A stretch of DNA of 64,000 bases from Turritopsis dohrnii (GCA_027922465.2 BQMF02000290.1:310001-374000), one strand, 5' to 3'. Positions 10,846 to 22,736 are shown, numbered from the stretch's first letter. Program-made: numbers and translations. Notes: generated by a model not told the origin, from the letters alone.

Positions 10846-13091
10846 AAGGAAAAGCGGAGCGGATTTTAACGTGTCTTGGTTCTACTGTTGTTCTGGATGC
10901 ATCCAGATATCACACAAACTCGTCCTTTTCTTGGATACGAGATAACGGTACTGCTGTTCTGGAAGAAAACCGCGGTTTTCGTTTCGAAGACAATCAAAGG
11001 AAACTCGTTGTTTTTGATGTCAGCCTTTCTGATGCTGGATGGTATACTGCAGTAGCAGGAGATTTGAAAGTTGAGTTCATCCTGAAAATACCAGGTATGT
11101 CATTCATCAATAGTATATTTATTATGTAATAGATTGTAGCTACTTTGTTAGTTATCTTCACTTTCAATAATGGCCGTTTTAACTTCCACCTCACGTACAC
11201 GCAAAGTGTACTCTCGATCTCTGTTCACACTTCTCTAGATACTTTCATCACTCCTGTACAAACGTCAGAAAAAATACGGGTGACCGAGCATGATCGTGTT
11301 GTATTGAAAGTGCAATCGAACACCAATGGCTTATCCAACTGGGCTTTTGAAAATCAGCTCTTAGAAAATAACAACGAGAGCCGACATTTCTTCATCGTCG
11401 ATCCTAGAAACTATGGATTGAAGCATGGTTCCGTGTTAGAGATTCACAATATTCACGAAAGGCATGCAGGCACTTACGTGTATACATATCACGTGGATGG
11501 GTGTCAGAGCGTACTCAAATTCTTCATAACAGTATCGGAAAATGACAGAGGTTATTGCTATTATTGATATCATCTCTACGTTACTATGGTTACTATCCAT
11601 GACATGCTTGTACTGACCAAGTAGGAACATTTTGAACGGTCCCACAATTACTTGCGGTTTGATTAATAAACCTGTATATACACTTTGCGTCATTATATTT
11701 TAGGTTACCTGCATAATCCTATATCCAGTTTTCTGTACCTTGCCACTAAAAGTTCTTCTTCATTCTTTCGGAGCCGGTTTATTCGCGGCATACTTCTCAC
11801 TATGGGTGTGGTTCTTGTTCTCGGCATCATCGTCACCTCTGCTGTCTTTTTAATTGATCTCAGTCGAGTCATAAAAGGGAGAAGAAGGTAAGACTTTTGT
11901 CGACCTCGTGCCCACAATGCAGTACTGCAGTGTTTCTTAATTACTAAAAAAACCAAGTTCAAGGTGGGGTGGGCACAAATTTTGAAATTCCTGGTATAGA
12001 CTTAAGATTAATCATTATCGGAAATCACAAACATACGGTAGATGCTTATTGTTAATTACACTATTTAATTATAGATGATCCTTTTCTATAGTTATGAAGA
12101 ACTTTTAGAGCTTGTATCACTTTGTTTGCAGGCTCGCAGTACACCCTTCTACACAGGTGTTTCTAATGATCTTCATCTCGGAGATAATAATGTTCTGAGG
12201 AAGTTCTCCTCTATTTCTGTGATGGTACTAAACTGGAAGCATTTTTTTTTGAGTATTTACCCAGATTTTACAATAGAAGCGTTACATATAGAGCCAATCA
12301 CCATCCTTTTAGTTCACACGCTCCTTCATAACCCCATACTGACAAGTGACATTTGTTGGTATTTTTTCCTCATCACTAAAATAAGGGGCTGATCATATGG
12401 AGTTTTCTTCCCGGCAGGGCGGGATGAAAATTGCCCCGGGGAAGTTTATGGATTGCGATGTGATTTTTGTAGCGTCTTGCCGGGGTGAAAATCATCCCGG
12501 GATAGCTTTTATGTTATTGTTTATACAAAAACTTCAATTACTGCGCACGCGTGAAATATTATCCCGTCCTGGCCTAACGGGATGATTACGATCATATGGG
12601 AAAAACACACCTCGCTGAAACCGAGGTCTCGGCAAAAATAAACGAGATCTCGCTTGTTCGGGACAGGAATGTCTCTGAGGTCTCGTCTTGCCCTATCGAG
12701 CTAAAAAGCCCCAAATGACCCTAAGCTCCCCTGTCACCGAATCGTCTGCAAATGTAACAGCTGATGTGGTGGAGTTAACACAAGAACCATTGCTTCCGCT
12801 AGCTATTGATATATACTGGATCAACTTGAACTGTATTCTTTTAACGAACATTCAGTAGAAAAAAGAATGTTCGTCGTAGGTTGGAGCTAGTGAGTTTTGA
12901 ATCAATTTGATTATTAATGTCTCATACAATTCACTTTCAGAAAATACCAAGAAGATTCTGGCCAAAACGATACCGAATCCGGAAAAAGCAGAATTCAAAA
13001 TGAGGCTATCAATAATTCTAGTGGAGCTCAATCACCATTGTTCTCTACTCCTACAGGAAGCAGTACAAATTTACTTGAAATGGAAAATTGA
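10846..13091 (+). CDS. Ig-like single-pass transmembrane protein (5' exon missing)
   Basis: Four exons join in frame: 10846-11094, 11239-11550, 11704-11887 and 12941-13091, all with GT/AG borders and matching phases (1, 1, 2). Exon 1 encodes an Ig-like domain (SSFSWIRDNG ... LSDAGWYTAVAG). Exon 2 encodes a second (NGLSNWAFENQ ... ERHAGTYVYTYHVDG). Exon 3 encodes a stalk and a membrane segment (GILLTMGVVLVLGIIVTSAV) followed by basic KGRRR. Exon 4 encodes a 49-residue Ser/Asn-rich tail ending LLEMEN. AATAAA lies 32 nt after the stop (13123-13128). Both domains keep the D-A-G-W/x-Y or H-A-G-T-Y signature but lack the usual cysteines. The upstream signal-peptide exon was not found. This is a plausible cell-surface recognition or adhesion receptor; resemblance to hydrozoan Alr-type genes is only a hypothesis. 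Confidence 0.75.
12385..12712. mobile_element. Palindromic GC-rich miniature element in an intron
   Basis: GGGGCT (12385) and AGCCCC (ending 12712) bound a stretch rich in nested palindromes: GATCATATGG repeated inverted, CCCGGCAGGGCGGGATG, CGAGATCTCG and GAGGTCTCG. Its composition resembles the element at 125-461. It lies within the third intron of the Ig gene. The boundaries are approximate and no target duplication is clear. Confidence 0.45.
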
Positions 13092-13897
13092 CAACACCAA
13101 TTTCATGGGATTTTTTTCTTGTAATAAAATCGTATCTTTCTTTAAAGCACACTTGTGAGACACATGACAAGGTCAACGAAAGTCATGTGTTGACGTCATG
13201 GTAGCAATGTATCCACAGTCCGTTGAGCATGCGCGTGTTTCTTTTGCTAGATAAGGTCTCCACCTCAGATGATAATGTTCTCCAAAGCAACGTCTTTTCG
13301 TGTGCTCAGAAAAATATTAAAGAACTATTATTTAGGGTAAAACTTTTTTACAGGTTTTCATTTTGAAAATGTCGTCGAAAAATAAAATCACGGAATGGCG
13401 AAGTGCATTCATTCATCAAGAAGTTGTTTTCTGTTTTAACGCAATCTTTTTTTATAGTTTGCAATGTAAATAGTGCTTTAGTGTTGAATTCGAATGTTTC
13501 GAATGTCAAAAATACGTTTCATGTTTGTTTGTTTGTCCCAGCACCACATTGCTAATATCACGTACCCCTAAAAACGCTATCCTTTTATTATTTCTCGGGA
13601 TGTTTTCTCCTAAACGCCGCGTTCGATCCCGCAACACTTTGCAATGCAATCGTTACCTGTGATTAAAAATTGACGTCACGTTGTTGATTACTATCACACA
13701 GGGGGCTGAATAAACTGGTACATCGAGTTTTTCTCATATACACCGCCCTTAATACGAAAAAAACTCTTCTGCAACTGCGTGGTTTTTCGAGGGACTAGGA
13801 AGAACTTGAACATAAAAGCAACAAAAAATAATCACTCACTAAAATTGCAGTGGGAAGCACGACAACGCCTATTTGTTATAACAACATCTTATTCATA
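13092..13897. other. Intergenic tract
   Basis: Apart from the AATAAA that ends the Ig gene (13123-13128), nothing coding is recognised. Confidence 0.4.
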
Positions 13898-15087
13898 CAT
13901 GGATTAGCATAACAAAATCGTGCAACTGAACGTAAAAAAAAGGTTTGATAACTTTGAAATAAAAACAAATGAAAGCGACAAAGTTGTTATTGTTCTAAGA
14001 AAGGCTGAATTACTGCAACTAGCTCTGAAAATTATTTCAATGAAACGTGTTGATGGATACGCGAGACCGTGTGAACAGGGAGGTGGAGAATATATTTCTT
14101 TTAATCACGTAAGTGTTATTTTTTGCAAAACTTCGTCGTTTCAGTGTGCTTCCTATATAGAACAAATCATTTCATAACAGTTCACATCAGAGTTACAACA
14201 GTTGGAGATTTTTTGAACCAAAAATCACAATCATAATGGAGCTGGACACTTTTCTTGTTATTTATCGTGAGTGAAACCATAGCTATATTGATTATCGTGA
14301 GTGAAACCATAAATATTTGATTATTATGATTTGCTGAACAGTGATGAGATCGACGATTATTTTTCCAGAAATCCAGTTTTTCAAGAAGAACCAATAAAAT
14401 TTGATCTAAATTTTCATTAAAGTTTTTGTTTTAACTTTCAGTTGTATCATTCTGCTGTCTCTTTGACATCACAAGCATTCCAATGAATAGAAATGGTTAG
14501 TGTAACTCTAAAGTAAATGGACACGAGAAACATTTTTCGTGCGATTGCAACAAAAATCTGTTTTGTTGCAATCGCAAGACATTTGTTGCTTGTGTCCCCA
14601 TAGTATATTTGTTTGTTGCTGCAACAAATATTTCATGTTTTTTTTCATGTTTTTGTAAAACGTTGCTAGTTGCTTTTTATACAAATCTTTTGTTTTAATT
14701 CAATGATATTCGTTTATTTTTGCTGACATGTCAAAACAAGTTTGCTTCGGTAATCATAACAACATAGCTTTCGACGAGAGCACGCAGTATTTTGTTGCAA
14801 GACACTACGTGCGACTGCAACAAAAAATGTTTTTTTACAATCGCATGAAAAATGTTGCCCGTGTCCCCGAAGCTTAAGCTAGCACACCTACTTTATGTGG
14901 TTATAAACAAATTAAGTCATTCCTTGTTCTATCTTCTCACACTTTGCTCTCTTCAGATGATATCGAAAACAATGGCTTATCATGTAAGCAGGAGCAATGT
15001 ATTTGGACTGCTCAACAAACGGATGAAGAAAGGATGAAGGAAGCCATTCTCGAAATTGCAAGGCGCTGGAAATATATAACGGATTGA
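13898..15087 (+). CDS. Candidate small spliced gene of unknown function
   Basis: There are three possible exons. An open stretch to 14108 (FDNFEIKTNESDKVVIVLRK ...) ends at a good donor (CAC|GTAAGT). 14442-14495 follows TTTTAACTTTCAG and ends at G|GTTAG. 14957-15087 follows CTCTCTTCAG and encodes DIENNGLSCKQEQCIWTAQQ, then TDEERMKEAILEIARRWKYI and a stop. Exons two and three join in phase (1 to 1). The join from the first to the second is out of phase, so exon one may belong elsewhere or its border is wrong. No family is recognised. The terminal exon is the best supported, with an acidic-to-helical amphipathic C-terminus. These could instead be alternative 3' exons of the upstream Ig gene. 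Confidence 0.3.
14519..14866. mobile_element. 350-bp MITE with about 40-bp terminal inverted repeats
   Basis: The left end begins GGACACGAGAAACATTTTTC. The right end read in reverse begins GGACACGGGCAACATTTTTC. The similarity continues through GCGATTG and a poly-A stretch. An internal hairpin of GCGATTGCAACA and TGTTGCAATCGC follows the left end. It lies in the intron between candidate exons 14442-14495 and 14957-15087. Confidence 0.75.
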
Positions 15088-15652
15088 AAACTCAACTAAT
15101 AATTTAAGGAACAAATATTTATTTATTAAGTTTTTACAAATTTTACTTGTAATTGTAACCAGCCTGACACACGAGAGAGTCTGTTATACTACGGGTTTAA
15201 TATCCTCACGTAAGGCAACACACAAAAAAGAACTTTTTACATCTGCTTAACGATTTTCAAATTAATATTTTTGTATCTTAAATAAAATCTTACATTAATA
15301 AATCATGGTGTTCCAGTAAGATAGATTCGAACAATCCGGTAACATTTCACTTGCAATTCATCCGGATTCAAGATTTTTCGAGCAACTATCGTAAATCCTA
15401 TCCTTACCTTAACCTGCAAAATGTGTTTGTTTATTTGTTTGAAATAATCTTCAAAGAACTTATAGAACTACCATGTAAGGTCCTTCTTCATTTGTTACAA
15501 AAAAACGAGATAATTATCAGGTGGTAGCGTTATAATGGAGATAACATGGAGATAACATAGGCTATGTATTCGTATAGTTATGACGTAATAAATGGAGCTA
15601 GAAGCCAAACGTTTCTATTCCGATCACTCAATGAAAATAGTAAGTGTCTCGC
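15088..15652. other. Convergent intergenic tract
   Basis: This lies between the end of the candidate (+) gene and the stop of the (-) transporter gene. No coding signal is visible. A reverse-strand AATAAA (15118-15123) could be a distant 3' processing signal of the transporter. Confidence 0.4.
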
Positions 15653-17140
15653 TTAGTCAGCTTCCGAGTACGCTTCAACAATCGCTTTTGTGGAGTAATA
15701 CATACCAGCACCGGCTGCGACGCTACCAAACGTGATGATGATGGCGTGAACCATTTGTTCAAACTTATCTAATTGTCTCAACTTCATGTGAAATAAGCAC
15801 GGAAAGATGAAAGCTAAGCACATGCCTGTAAAATTTCCCACAAAGCTCATGTAAAGTCCAAAATGCGGCACAATCACTGCTACCGTCAAAGCTATACTGA
15901 TCAACAGCATTCTGACAAGCGCCCTTTTTGTACGCGACATTGGAATGACCTCTTCATCTTCTTCTTCTTTTTCGCTCAGGTTGTCATTTTCCTCCTCTTC
16001 GCTTTCAAAGAGCGCAGTCTTCGCCAATATCTCATCTTCGCTTTCCAAGGGATCCTTTTTTGTAGTTATTCCTTTTATTCTGCGTCGAATCCACTTTTTG
16101 GAAAACCGGATCTTGTCAATAAGAATGAAAACGGTATATGCTGGGAAGGTGAACGAAAACAGGGCTAACATCAGAACACAGATATTAACGGTGATTTTAA
16201 ACGGCCCGTGAGGAAGGTTGTTGGTAATGACTTGCTTCGTATCTCCTTTAAACGTTAAATATCCGATTAATCCGAAAACGACCTTCACTAAAGTGATTGC
16301 AATGTATGTGATATCCATTAGTATCCCATAGTGCTTTTTGTTCTTCATGCTATCTTCGATTGCCGGCATATAAGGTTGGGATGAGTAGCTAACAACCACG
16401 ATTCCCATAGCAATAAAAAATTTCCCCACATCCCAATCGGGAGTTTCCGATATGCTCCAATTTTCCGATCTGTAGAAGCTGTAAACAGCGACTGTTACAC
16501 AAACAGCTTGCCCAATTAGCACCGTAAGAAGACTGACAAAAGCCACCTGTCCCAAGTTCATCATAAACGCATTTGGAATCACCAGCACAAACGCCACCAT
16601 TGACCAATGCATTTTATTTAATGGAGCATTAGGAAATGAGCTGTGCAAGATTGATCCACATAAGATGAGAAGCAGAGTACAATACGATAACTGCTCGACA
16701 ATCATCGCACCATATACCATCCATTTGCCAAACTTCCCTCCAAATGCCTCTCCTATTTCTTCATAACTACTTCGCACTCGAACTTCGATTCCAGTCTCCG
16801 GGTCAACTTCGTAAAGACACTTGATCAGCTTTTTACTTGTGTAGTTTGAGACGGCAGCAATGAGTCCGGTGAATAGCAAACTCATATACGTCCCTGATAA
16901 CGTCACAAACGGCATGGATAGAATGACGACCCCTTGGTTTGCGTTAAAGATGTTCCAAAATGATTGCAAGTTTGAGACCTTTTGTCTTTTGATACTCCCG
17001 TCGTCACGACCTTCATCGTCGCCACTTAAGAACGCCTCTTCTTCTTCGCCGCCATCTTGCTCCTTGCCGCTACACATGACGTCATAAACATCTTTTAACC
17101 CTCCTCGAAAGTTCTCCAACACGGTTGTTGTGAACCACAT
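15653..17140 (-). CDS. Vesicular GABA/glycine transporter-like protein (SLC32, VGAT/VIAAT-like)
   Basis: A single uninterrupted exon encodes 495 residues, starting at the ATG at 17140. The family (amino acid/auxin permease type, SLC32) loads GABA or glycine into synaptic vesicles using the proton gradient. Residues about 1-55 are a cytosolic acidic N-terminus (EEEEAFLSGDDEG). The transporter core follows from about 57 (SFWNIFNANQGVVILSMPFV), with CLYEVDPETGIEVRVRSSY, SYSSQPYMPAIEDSMK and ITNNLPHG matching positions conserved in VGATs. About ten or eleven hydrophobic segments are visible. A strongly acidic loop (LFESEEEENDNLSEKEEEDE, about residues 370-400) interrupts the C-terminal half before the last membrane helices. 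VGAT-like identity is inferred from motifs; a related SLC36/38-type transporter is less likely. Confidence 0.85.
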   Translation of the reverse strand: MWFTTTVLENFRGGLKDVYDVMCSGKEQDGGEEEEAFLSGDDEGRDDGSIKRQKVSNLQSFWNIFNANQGVVILSMPFVTLSGTYMSLLFTGLIAAVSNYTSKKLIKCLYEVDPETGIEVRVRSSYEEIGEAFGGKFGKWMVYGAMIVEQLSYCTLLLILCGSILHSSFPNAPLNKMHWSMVAFVLVIPNAFMMNLGQVAFVSLLTVLIGQAVCVTVAVYSFYRSENWSISETPDWDVGKFFIAMGIVVVSYSSQPYMPAIEDSMKNKKHYGILMDITYIAITLVKVVFGLIGYLTFKGDTKQVITNNLPHGPFKITVNICVLMLALFSFTFPAYTVFILIDKIRFSKKWIRRRIKGITTKKDPLESEDEILAKTALFESEEEENDNLSEKEEEDEEVIPMSRTKRALVRMLLISIALTVAVIVPHFGLYMSFVGNFTGMCLAFIFPCLFHMKLRQLDKFEQMVHAIIITFGSVAAGAGMYYSTKAIVEAYSEAD

Positions 17141-18386
17141 GTTGCTATGTAATGTTGCTATGTAATGTTGCTTTGTTCTATGCCTGTAAAAGAAAAGGAG
17201 AAAAACTTAAAAAAGCGCCAGTTGTTGTTATGCTTAATTATAGCTTTCAATAAAACCTTGAATGCCGATAAATTTCAAGTTTCAAGATATTTCAAATATA
17301 TTAACCAATGAAAATCGCTCATAGAAATATTAGGATTTCATTTGTATTGGATTGTTAATCACACAAGTCTGCAATACTACTCCCTTTAATTGTTTCTTCT
17401 TGTTTTTTTTGTTTCTTGTTTTTTATCAGTCACAAAATAGCAACAACAACAAAAACAACAACAACAACAAAAACAGAAAATCGAATGTATAATTAAAGAA
17501 TTATATATTATATTATAAATATTTAAACGTAAAATGTCAGTAAAACATGTATTGTATACTATATCGAACAAAAACAAAACACACAGAATTTCCACAATAT
17601 TTCGATTTCTTAGATTACTGCTTCGAAAGGGAGAATTTGTTTACCATGTGCACGACTGATTTCAAGTTTACTCGAAAATTTTGAGACTCGCTGAAATCAG
17701 AGTCTCCTGAAATGCCTGTAACGATATTTACGAAATGTAACGATATTTACGAAATGTATATTTGAGATTGTTGAACATGATGAACATTTCTTCCGATTGA
17801 TTCATGCTCTGTTACTTATATTTCGATAAGGATTATAAGATATATATATATATATATATATATAGAACAGAAACAAACTGATTCGAACAAGTCATACAAT
17901 AGAATGAAAAAATAAGTATATAATGGGAGCCAACTTATTTCCAACTAGTAAGAATTCAAGCAATGAAAGACAATAAGGTAGATGAAACATTAAAATACAT
18001 CAGCTCATAATTTATGGATGCCATATCGAGCATATAGACCAAATTAAATGCGAATTTAACGAAGATAATAAAAAGTGTAGAAGATAAAAGATTTGAAAGC
18101 CATTTTTCAAGTACGACCACTAAGTGCATAGGAACTTGCACAATGCACAATGCTTGAAGATGTTAGTTTGATCACGTTTTGACCCTTAAAATTGCGACAA
18201 ACTATTCAATAACCGCTATATGAACACCAAACAGTCATGATTTTGAAGCATTTAAAAGTTTCTGGACCTTTAAAATGTTACAATTGTCCTAATCGGAACT
18301 GGTGATAACAATCTTAAAAGCAAATGTAACCACAGGGCCAGCAGATTTTTCAACAACACCTATTTTCTATTTTGAATATGAAACAT
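17141..18386. other. Upstream and intergenic tract with simple repeats
   Basis: This would contain the promoter of the transporter gene, but no defined site is recognised. A (CAA)n repeat lies at about 17437-17476 and a (TA)n repeat at 17840-17864. No gene is supported. Confidence 0.4.
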
Positions 18387-19339
18387 CAGCTGGTCAATAC
18401 TTTTCTTACTGTCAGAAGAAAAGTAGAAAGCAAAACGTCAAAGGATTAGCGTCAGATGTTTGTCTTATTGAAGAGAAAGCCGAAATCACGCTTTATTTCG
18501 AAATCAAGCTTTATTTCTCATCTTTCATAGGGAGAAACAATATAAATTCTCCTAGAATTTTCCTAAAAAACATGAAAATGGACCTTACTTCCTTAAAACA
18601 AGCAAAACACAACAATCCTTAAAATGAGAAGGCATTGTTCAAAAAATCAATTGGAGAACCAAATTAAAACACACAAAAATTTCTGTGATAACTGCATAAC
18701 TGCAATAGTAGGTCGTACCTTGTGCTTTTAATTTACAAAATGAGCAATTTCTGGAATTCAAAGTGTAATTTTCTTCTACGAGATCTGCTTCCATCTGGTC
18801 CGAAAAAGGCTGTTCTTCAAAACAGTCAACAAAGTAAAAAAATTAACAAAAAAACGAAATGGTCACAATAGATTTGAAGAAAGGGTTTTTTTCTTTTTCA
18901 TTCGTATAAATTTTTTACAATAAAGTTGAGTTATTTTTCATAGTTGATTTTTCTCTCCCCGCCTGCTCCTCTTTAATGATTTCTGTGTAAAAACACTTCA
19001 TTAAAAAAACTTCATTAAAAATACATCAGCATTTAAAATCTCATTGAAATTTTCTTTCAAACTTGCTCAAATAATTTTTGGATGACTTCGCCCTTCCGTC
19101 GACTTCATAGAAATTTCTTTCAGATATTACAAAATAGTTTGTGTGAGGGAATTTATTTATTTTTTACGCATGACGAAAGCAGTATTTATTGAAACCATTT
19201 ACAAAAGTTATTAATGGAACTAACAAGCAAATATTAGGAGTTATAATAGCTTCTTGAGCTCCTTTTTGATTTATTGACGTGGTAAATCTGTATTGAATGT
19301 TGCATTACCTCTACCTTTTGGATCATAACATAATGTCGC
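18387..19339 (-). CDS. Candidate terminal exons of an unknown gene
   Basis: Three reverse-strand segments join in phase. 19339-19309 (ATLCYDPKGR, after TTTTATATCAG) ends at GAG|GTAATG. 18814-18719 (QPFSDQMEADLVEENYTLNS, then RNCSFCKLKAQ) ends at AAG|GTACGA. A short last exon begins near 18413 after CTTTTCTTCTGACAG and reads VRKVLTS then stop near 18387. Pyrimidine-rich acceptors precede each segment. Upstream exons are not identified; a stretch at about 19870-20020 is open in several frames. No family is recognised. The cysteine pattern suggests a secreted or extracellular piece, and chance cannot be excluded. Confidence 0.25.
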
Positions 19340-21070
19340 CTGATATAAAATAGAAAAAGAAATAAAAAAGAAAATCTCAGTTAAGTAGTAATAAGAAATA
19401 AAAAATTCCTCTATAAATAACCTCAACGAAACAGCAATACAATTAACTCTTATTTGACCATAGGAATATTTTGAATGATTTCACACTGTCACAAGAATAC
19501 CGTGCGTAGAGGCAGTCAGGAGAAATCAGCTTCATTGGTGGTTGCTATTGGAGATATGCTGCAATTGGCTCGCTCAAACCACAATCATTCTTTTACATAT
19601 CGTGGAATATTTCATTTTTTTTTTAGATTTTAGTTTAATCAAAAAATATAAAAGTTTATATAGAAATACTTGTCATGAAGATAGATCTATTTCATTATAT
19701 ATTTTTCAATTCATATTGATGTGTTGATTATGATTATCTTAATCTTCTTTAGATCTCGTCACTTTTTAGGAGTGGTCAAACTTACTTTAATTAACAAAAT
19801 TCATTTTCCATCCTACATTGATTAATTTTTCTTTAAATCGCTTTCAAAATTGCTTTGAATCTTTTTCAGGTTCCTTGTAGCGCTAAAACCCAAAGATATT
19901 TGTGACGTTTGTCAACGCAAAGAGACTTGAGAGAGATCTCTAGCCACCATAACAAAGAGGTTCTGATGTAGTTCTGAAGATAAAGCGTTGCGACATGTTC
20001 CTTTCTGAACAATTGTATCTTAAAACAACCTCGAGAAAAGGAAAACACTTAATTCATAAAATAATACTTACTCACTTTTAATTGAAACTGTTTGAAAGTT
20101 CCTCTGAAAGGAATGCTATCATCATGTGTACACACCATTAAGAAAAGCCGCCATCATGGTTAAAAACATCAACATAACAGAGAAAAGTAATTTTAAATAT
20201 TCATTACGTGACCATTTCGCCTCCAGGTTCTTTAAATCAGCTTTTCTTTATGTATACATTTTCACCATGGAAACAAAATCATTTTCTTCACATGATATTT
20301 TCAATTGCCCAATCTTGAAGGCTGTCAATAATATTGGGATAAATTGAAATATTATTTTCACAAAAGGAGAAAATCCAAGTTGGAGGAACAGAAACAATGA
20401 ACAACTCTTCATTCATCAAGTGTGAAGATAACAAAAGTGATCAAGGAAAAGAGAAGAATATCGTTAATTTCGTTCCAACACATTTTACATGAAGAACTAT
20501 GAATATGAACAAAAAACGAAAGATTATTTATCACACCGTTTTTTAAAATTTTTTAAAACCAGTGCATGTGTCAAACTAGCTACGCCGCTGATTTTGAACA
20601 TCAGGTACTCTCCCTTCAAACATTTCATTTTTCATTCCCATCGAATATTTTCACCGTATCATGTAGGTCGATGAAACTCAAACAAAAAATAACTGCTTTT
20701 ACATGCTTTTTTGTAAGAGCAATTATGGAACCTGAGCATCAGATTGGACCAAAATACCCCAAAACAACCCGAAAAAAACCAAAACAACTTGAAGGCCTGA
20801 GCCTGAATTTTTTTACTGAAATAAAAACAATGCAGATTGTGAATTCTTTTGCAATTTTCTCATGAGCTATCGGTAAATGGTTTAGAAGTATATTGTTTTT
20901 ACTTATGTGATTCTTTTCTCACCTGCAATTAATATTGGAATTATCGTATGTTTAACTGGAGCGATACAATTCGAATCCTTTGGTTGCAAACAAAAACATG
21001 TAGGTCATTGCGTTAGTACTTAACGGCTACCATTTTTAATATGTATTTGTTTCAATACTATGATGCGTTG
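19340..21070. other. Non-coding tract
   Basis: The short open frames show no recognised similarity and no feature is supported beyond AT-rich sequence. Confidence 0.4.
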
Positions 21071-21854
21071 AGCCTGGTTTTCACTGATCGTTTTAACGCT
21101 TAAAACGCAGCGATCTTAAGCCTTAACACAGTTTTAAGGCTTAAGACACATATAAAAAATTTTACTGTTTTAAGATATTTGTTGCTCATGTGAGAACATA
21201 AAATGAACAGTTTTAAGGCTTACAATATGTTTTTGGCCTTAAAATAAAATATCAAAATTTTTTGATACTTTTTTCTTAACGCTTAAAATATTTAATTGTT
21301 TGAATGAGTTACGTCAATTCCTGGGAGACAAAAACATTGGAATAATGAAAATATGGTGATATTGGTTCGCGAAGATGAGTGTCTTCTAACGTTGTAATTT
21401 AGGACCAACAATGGATAAAAGGTGTTCGTTCCGGTTTGGTGACATTCTTATAAAAGCGAAAAAGTATTCATGGTCGAACAGTTGTAGTTGCTTTAGTACG
21501 TGAAAAAATCCTGAACTCTTTCTTGATGCAACTTCCTCGCCCAGAATCTTTTCGCTTTTCCCTTCTTTGTAGCGTTCCTTTTCTTGTAAAAATCGTCATA
21601 CAGAATTGCTATTGAAATTGTCAAAGCTTTTTGCTGCTTACTGAAGACCACCATTTTTATTATGATGCTTTATGATATCTGTATTAAAACAGTTTAGATC
21701 AATAATTTTTGATATCTATTTTATTGGTTAAGTCACTGTTTTAAGCCCTAAGATCAATGATTGTTTTAAGGTTGTTTTCACAAATAGAATAATGTGTTTT
21801 AAGGCTTAAGATCGCTGCTTTCTAAGCGTTGAAACGATCAGTGAAAACCAGGCT
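21071..21854 (-). mobile_element. Harbinger-derived element with nuclease remnant
   Basis: The terminal inverted repeats are about 50 bp: AGCCTGGTTTTCACTGATCG at the left and its inverse ending at 21854, both continuing into AACGCTTA and GCAGCGATCTTAAGCCTT. The flanks are TTG and TTA, a near 3-bp duplication. On the minus strand, about 21640-21402 stays open and encodes RFWARKLHQERVQDFFHVLK followed by QLQLFDHEYFFAFIRMSPN and HLLSIVGP. This matches the N-terminal part of HARBI1-type DDE nucleases. The catalytic part is absent, so the 784-bp copy is non-autonomous. Confidence 0.75.
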
Positions 21855-21878
21855 TTACAAATTAATTCGAATCGTTAA

Positions 21879-22555
21879 AGGCTGAAATACACGATCAGTT
21901 TAAATGGATCAATTTAAACTGACAGTTTTTTTCCATCAGTTAAACTGATGAGACACACCTGTCTACACGTTCAGTTTAAAATGAAAAAAACTGTCATCTT
22001 TTCTTCTTTTTTAACATATGGGCAGCGCAGTGCAAGGTGCAGTAATTGTAGCAGTTGTGGCTGTTATTGCAAAAAAGAAAAAGAAAAAAAAATACAAGAA
22101 GGTTAAAAGCGGAGGCATTTACTGGGTGCATGCAACGCGTTGTAAAAATGAGTTTAGGCAGAAAGATCATTTGGAGAATCAAAAGTTCTTGTGTATTGAA
22201 ACTGATATTTTTGAAGAGTTACTGTTCCTTATTGAACATTCAATATCGAAAAATTCTCCCGTTTTTTAATTTTTTCCATTCTATTTGCTATTTTCGACGT
22301 GCAAATAACCGCTCATTTTATTTTCACATAAAATTGCCACAAAATCATTCAGAAGTATTCGCCATGCGTTGAAAACAAAAGAAACATCTGATTTATCTCA
22401 TGCTTTAGTAGAATATTTTCTTCAGTTTAACTGAAGAAGATGAACACGTCCATCTTTTTAAAAAACTGATCAGTTTAAAAGGATCATGAAAAACTCATCA
22501 GTTTTTTCTATCATCAGTTTAAGCTGTCAGTTTAAACTGATCGTGTATTCAGCCT
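21879..22555 (+). mobile_element. Second Harbinger-derived element with TAA TSD
   Basis: The ends are AGGCTGAAATACACGATCAG and its inverse CTGATCGTGTATTCAGCCT, each bordered by TAA (21876-21878 and 22556-22558), the target duplication expected of PIF/Harbinger. The plus-strand frame 22018-22269 begins with a hydrophobic stretch and a lysine run, then reads IYWVHATRCKNEFRQKDHLE and FEELLFLIEHSI. This is the N-terminal region of a HARBI1-like nuclease. No catalytic domain remains. The element is 677 bp long and only 24 bp from the previous one, but its inverted repeats differ, so the two are separate families. Confidence 0.8.
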
Positions 22556-22736
22556 TAAGATGGACAAAAGAACAAGACTTAAATGTATTTTTTATTTTAC
22601 TGGAAGTTCCATAATCAATTGAAATATTTCATCGTGTGGTTAAGTACTTTTAGAATTTGGAGATAAAAGGTAATCGCAGTTTCTAAATAGACAATGAAAA
22701 AAAATGTATAAGCAAAGAAAAATGTTTTGTTCTATA

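Noticed and set aside
15863..16211. Plus-strand open frames opposite the transporter gene
   Set aside because: They are antisense shadows of the VGAT-like coding region, with Ser-rich reading of acidic codons.
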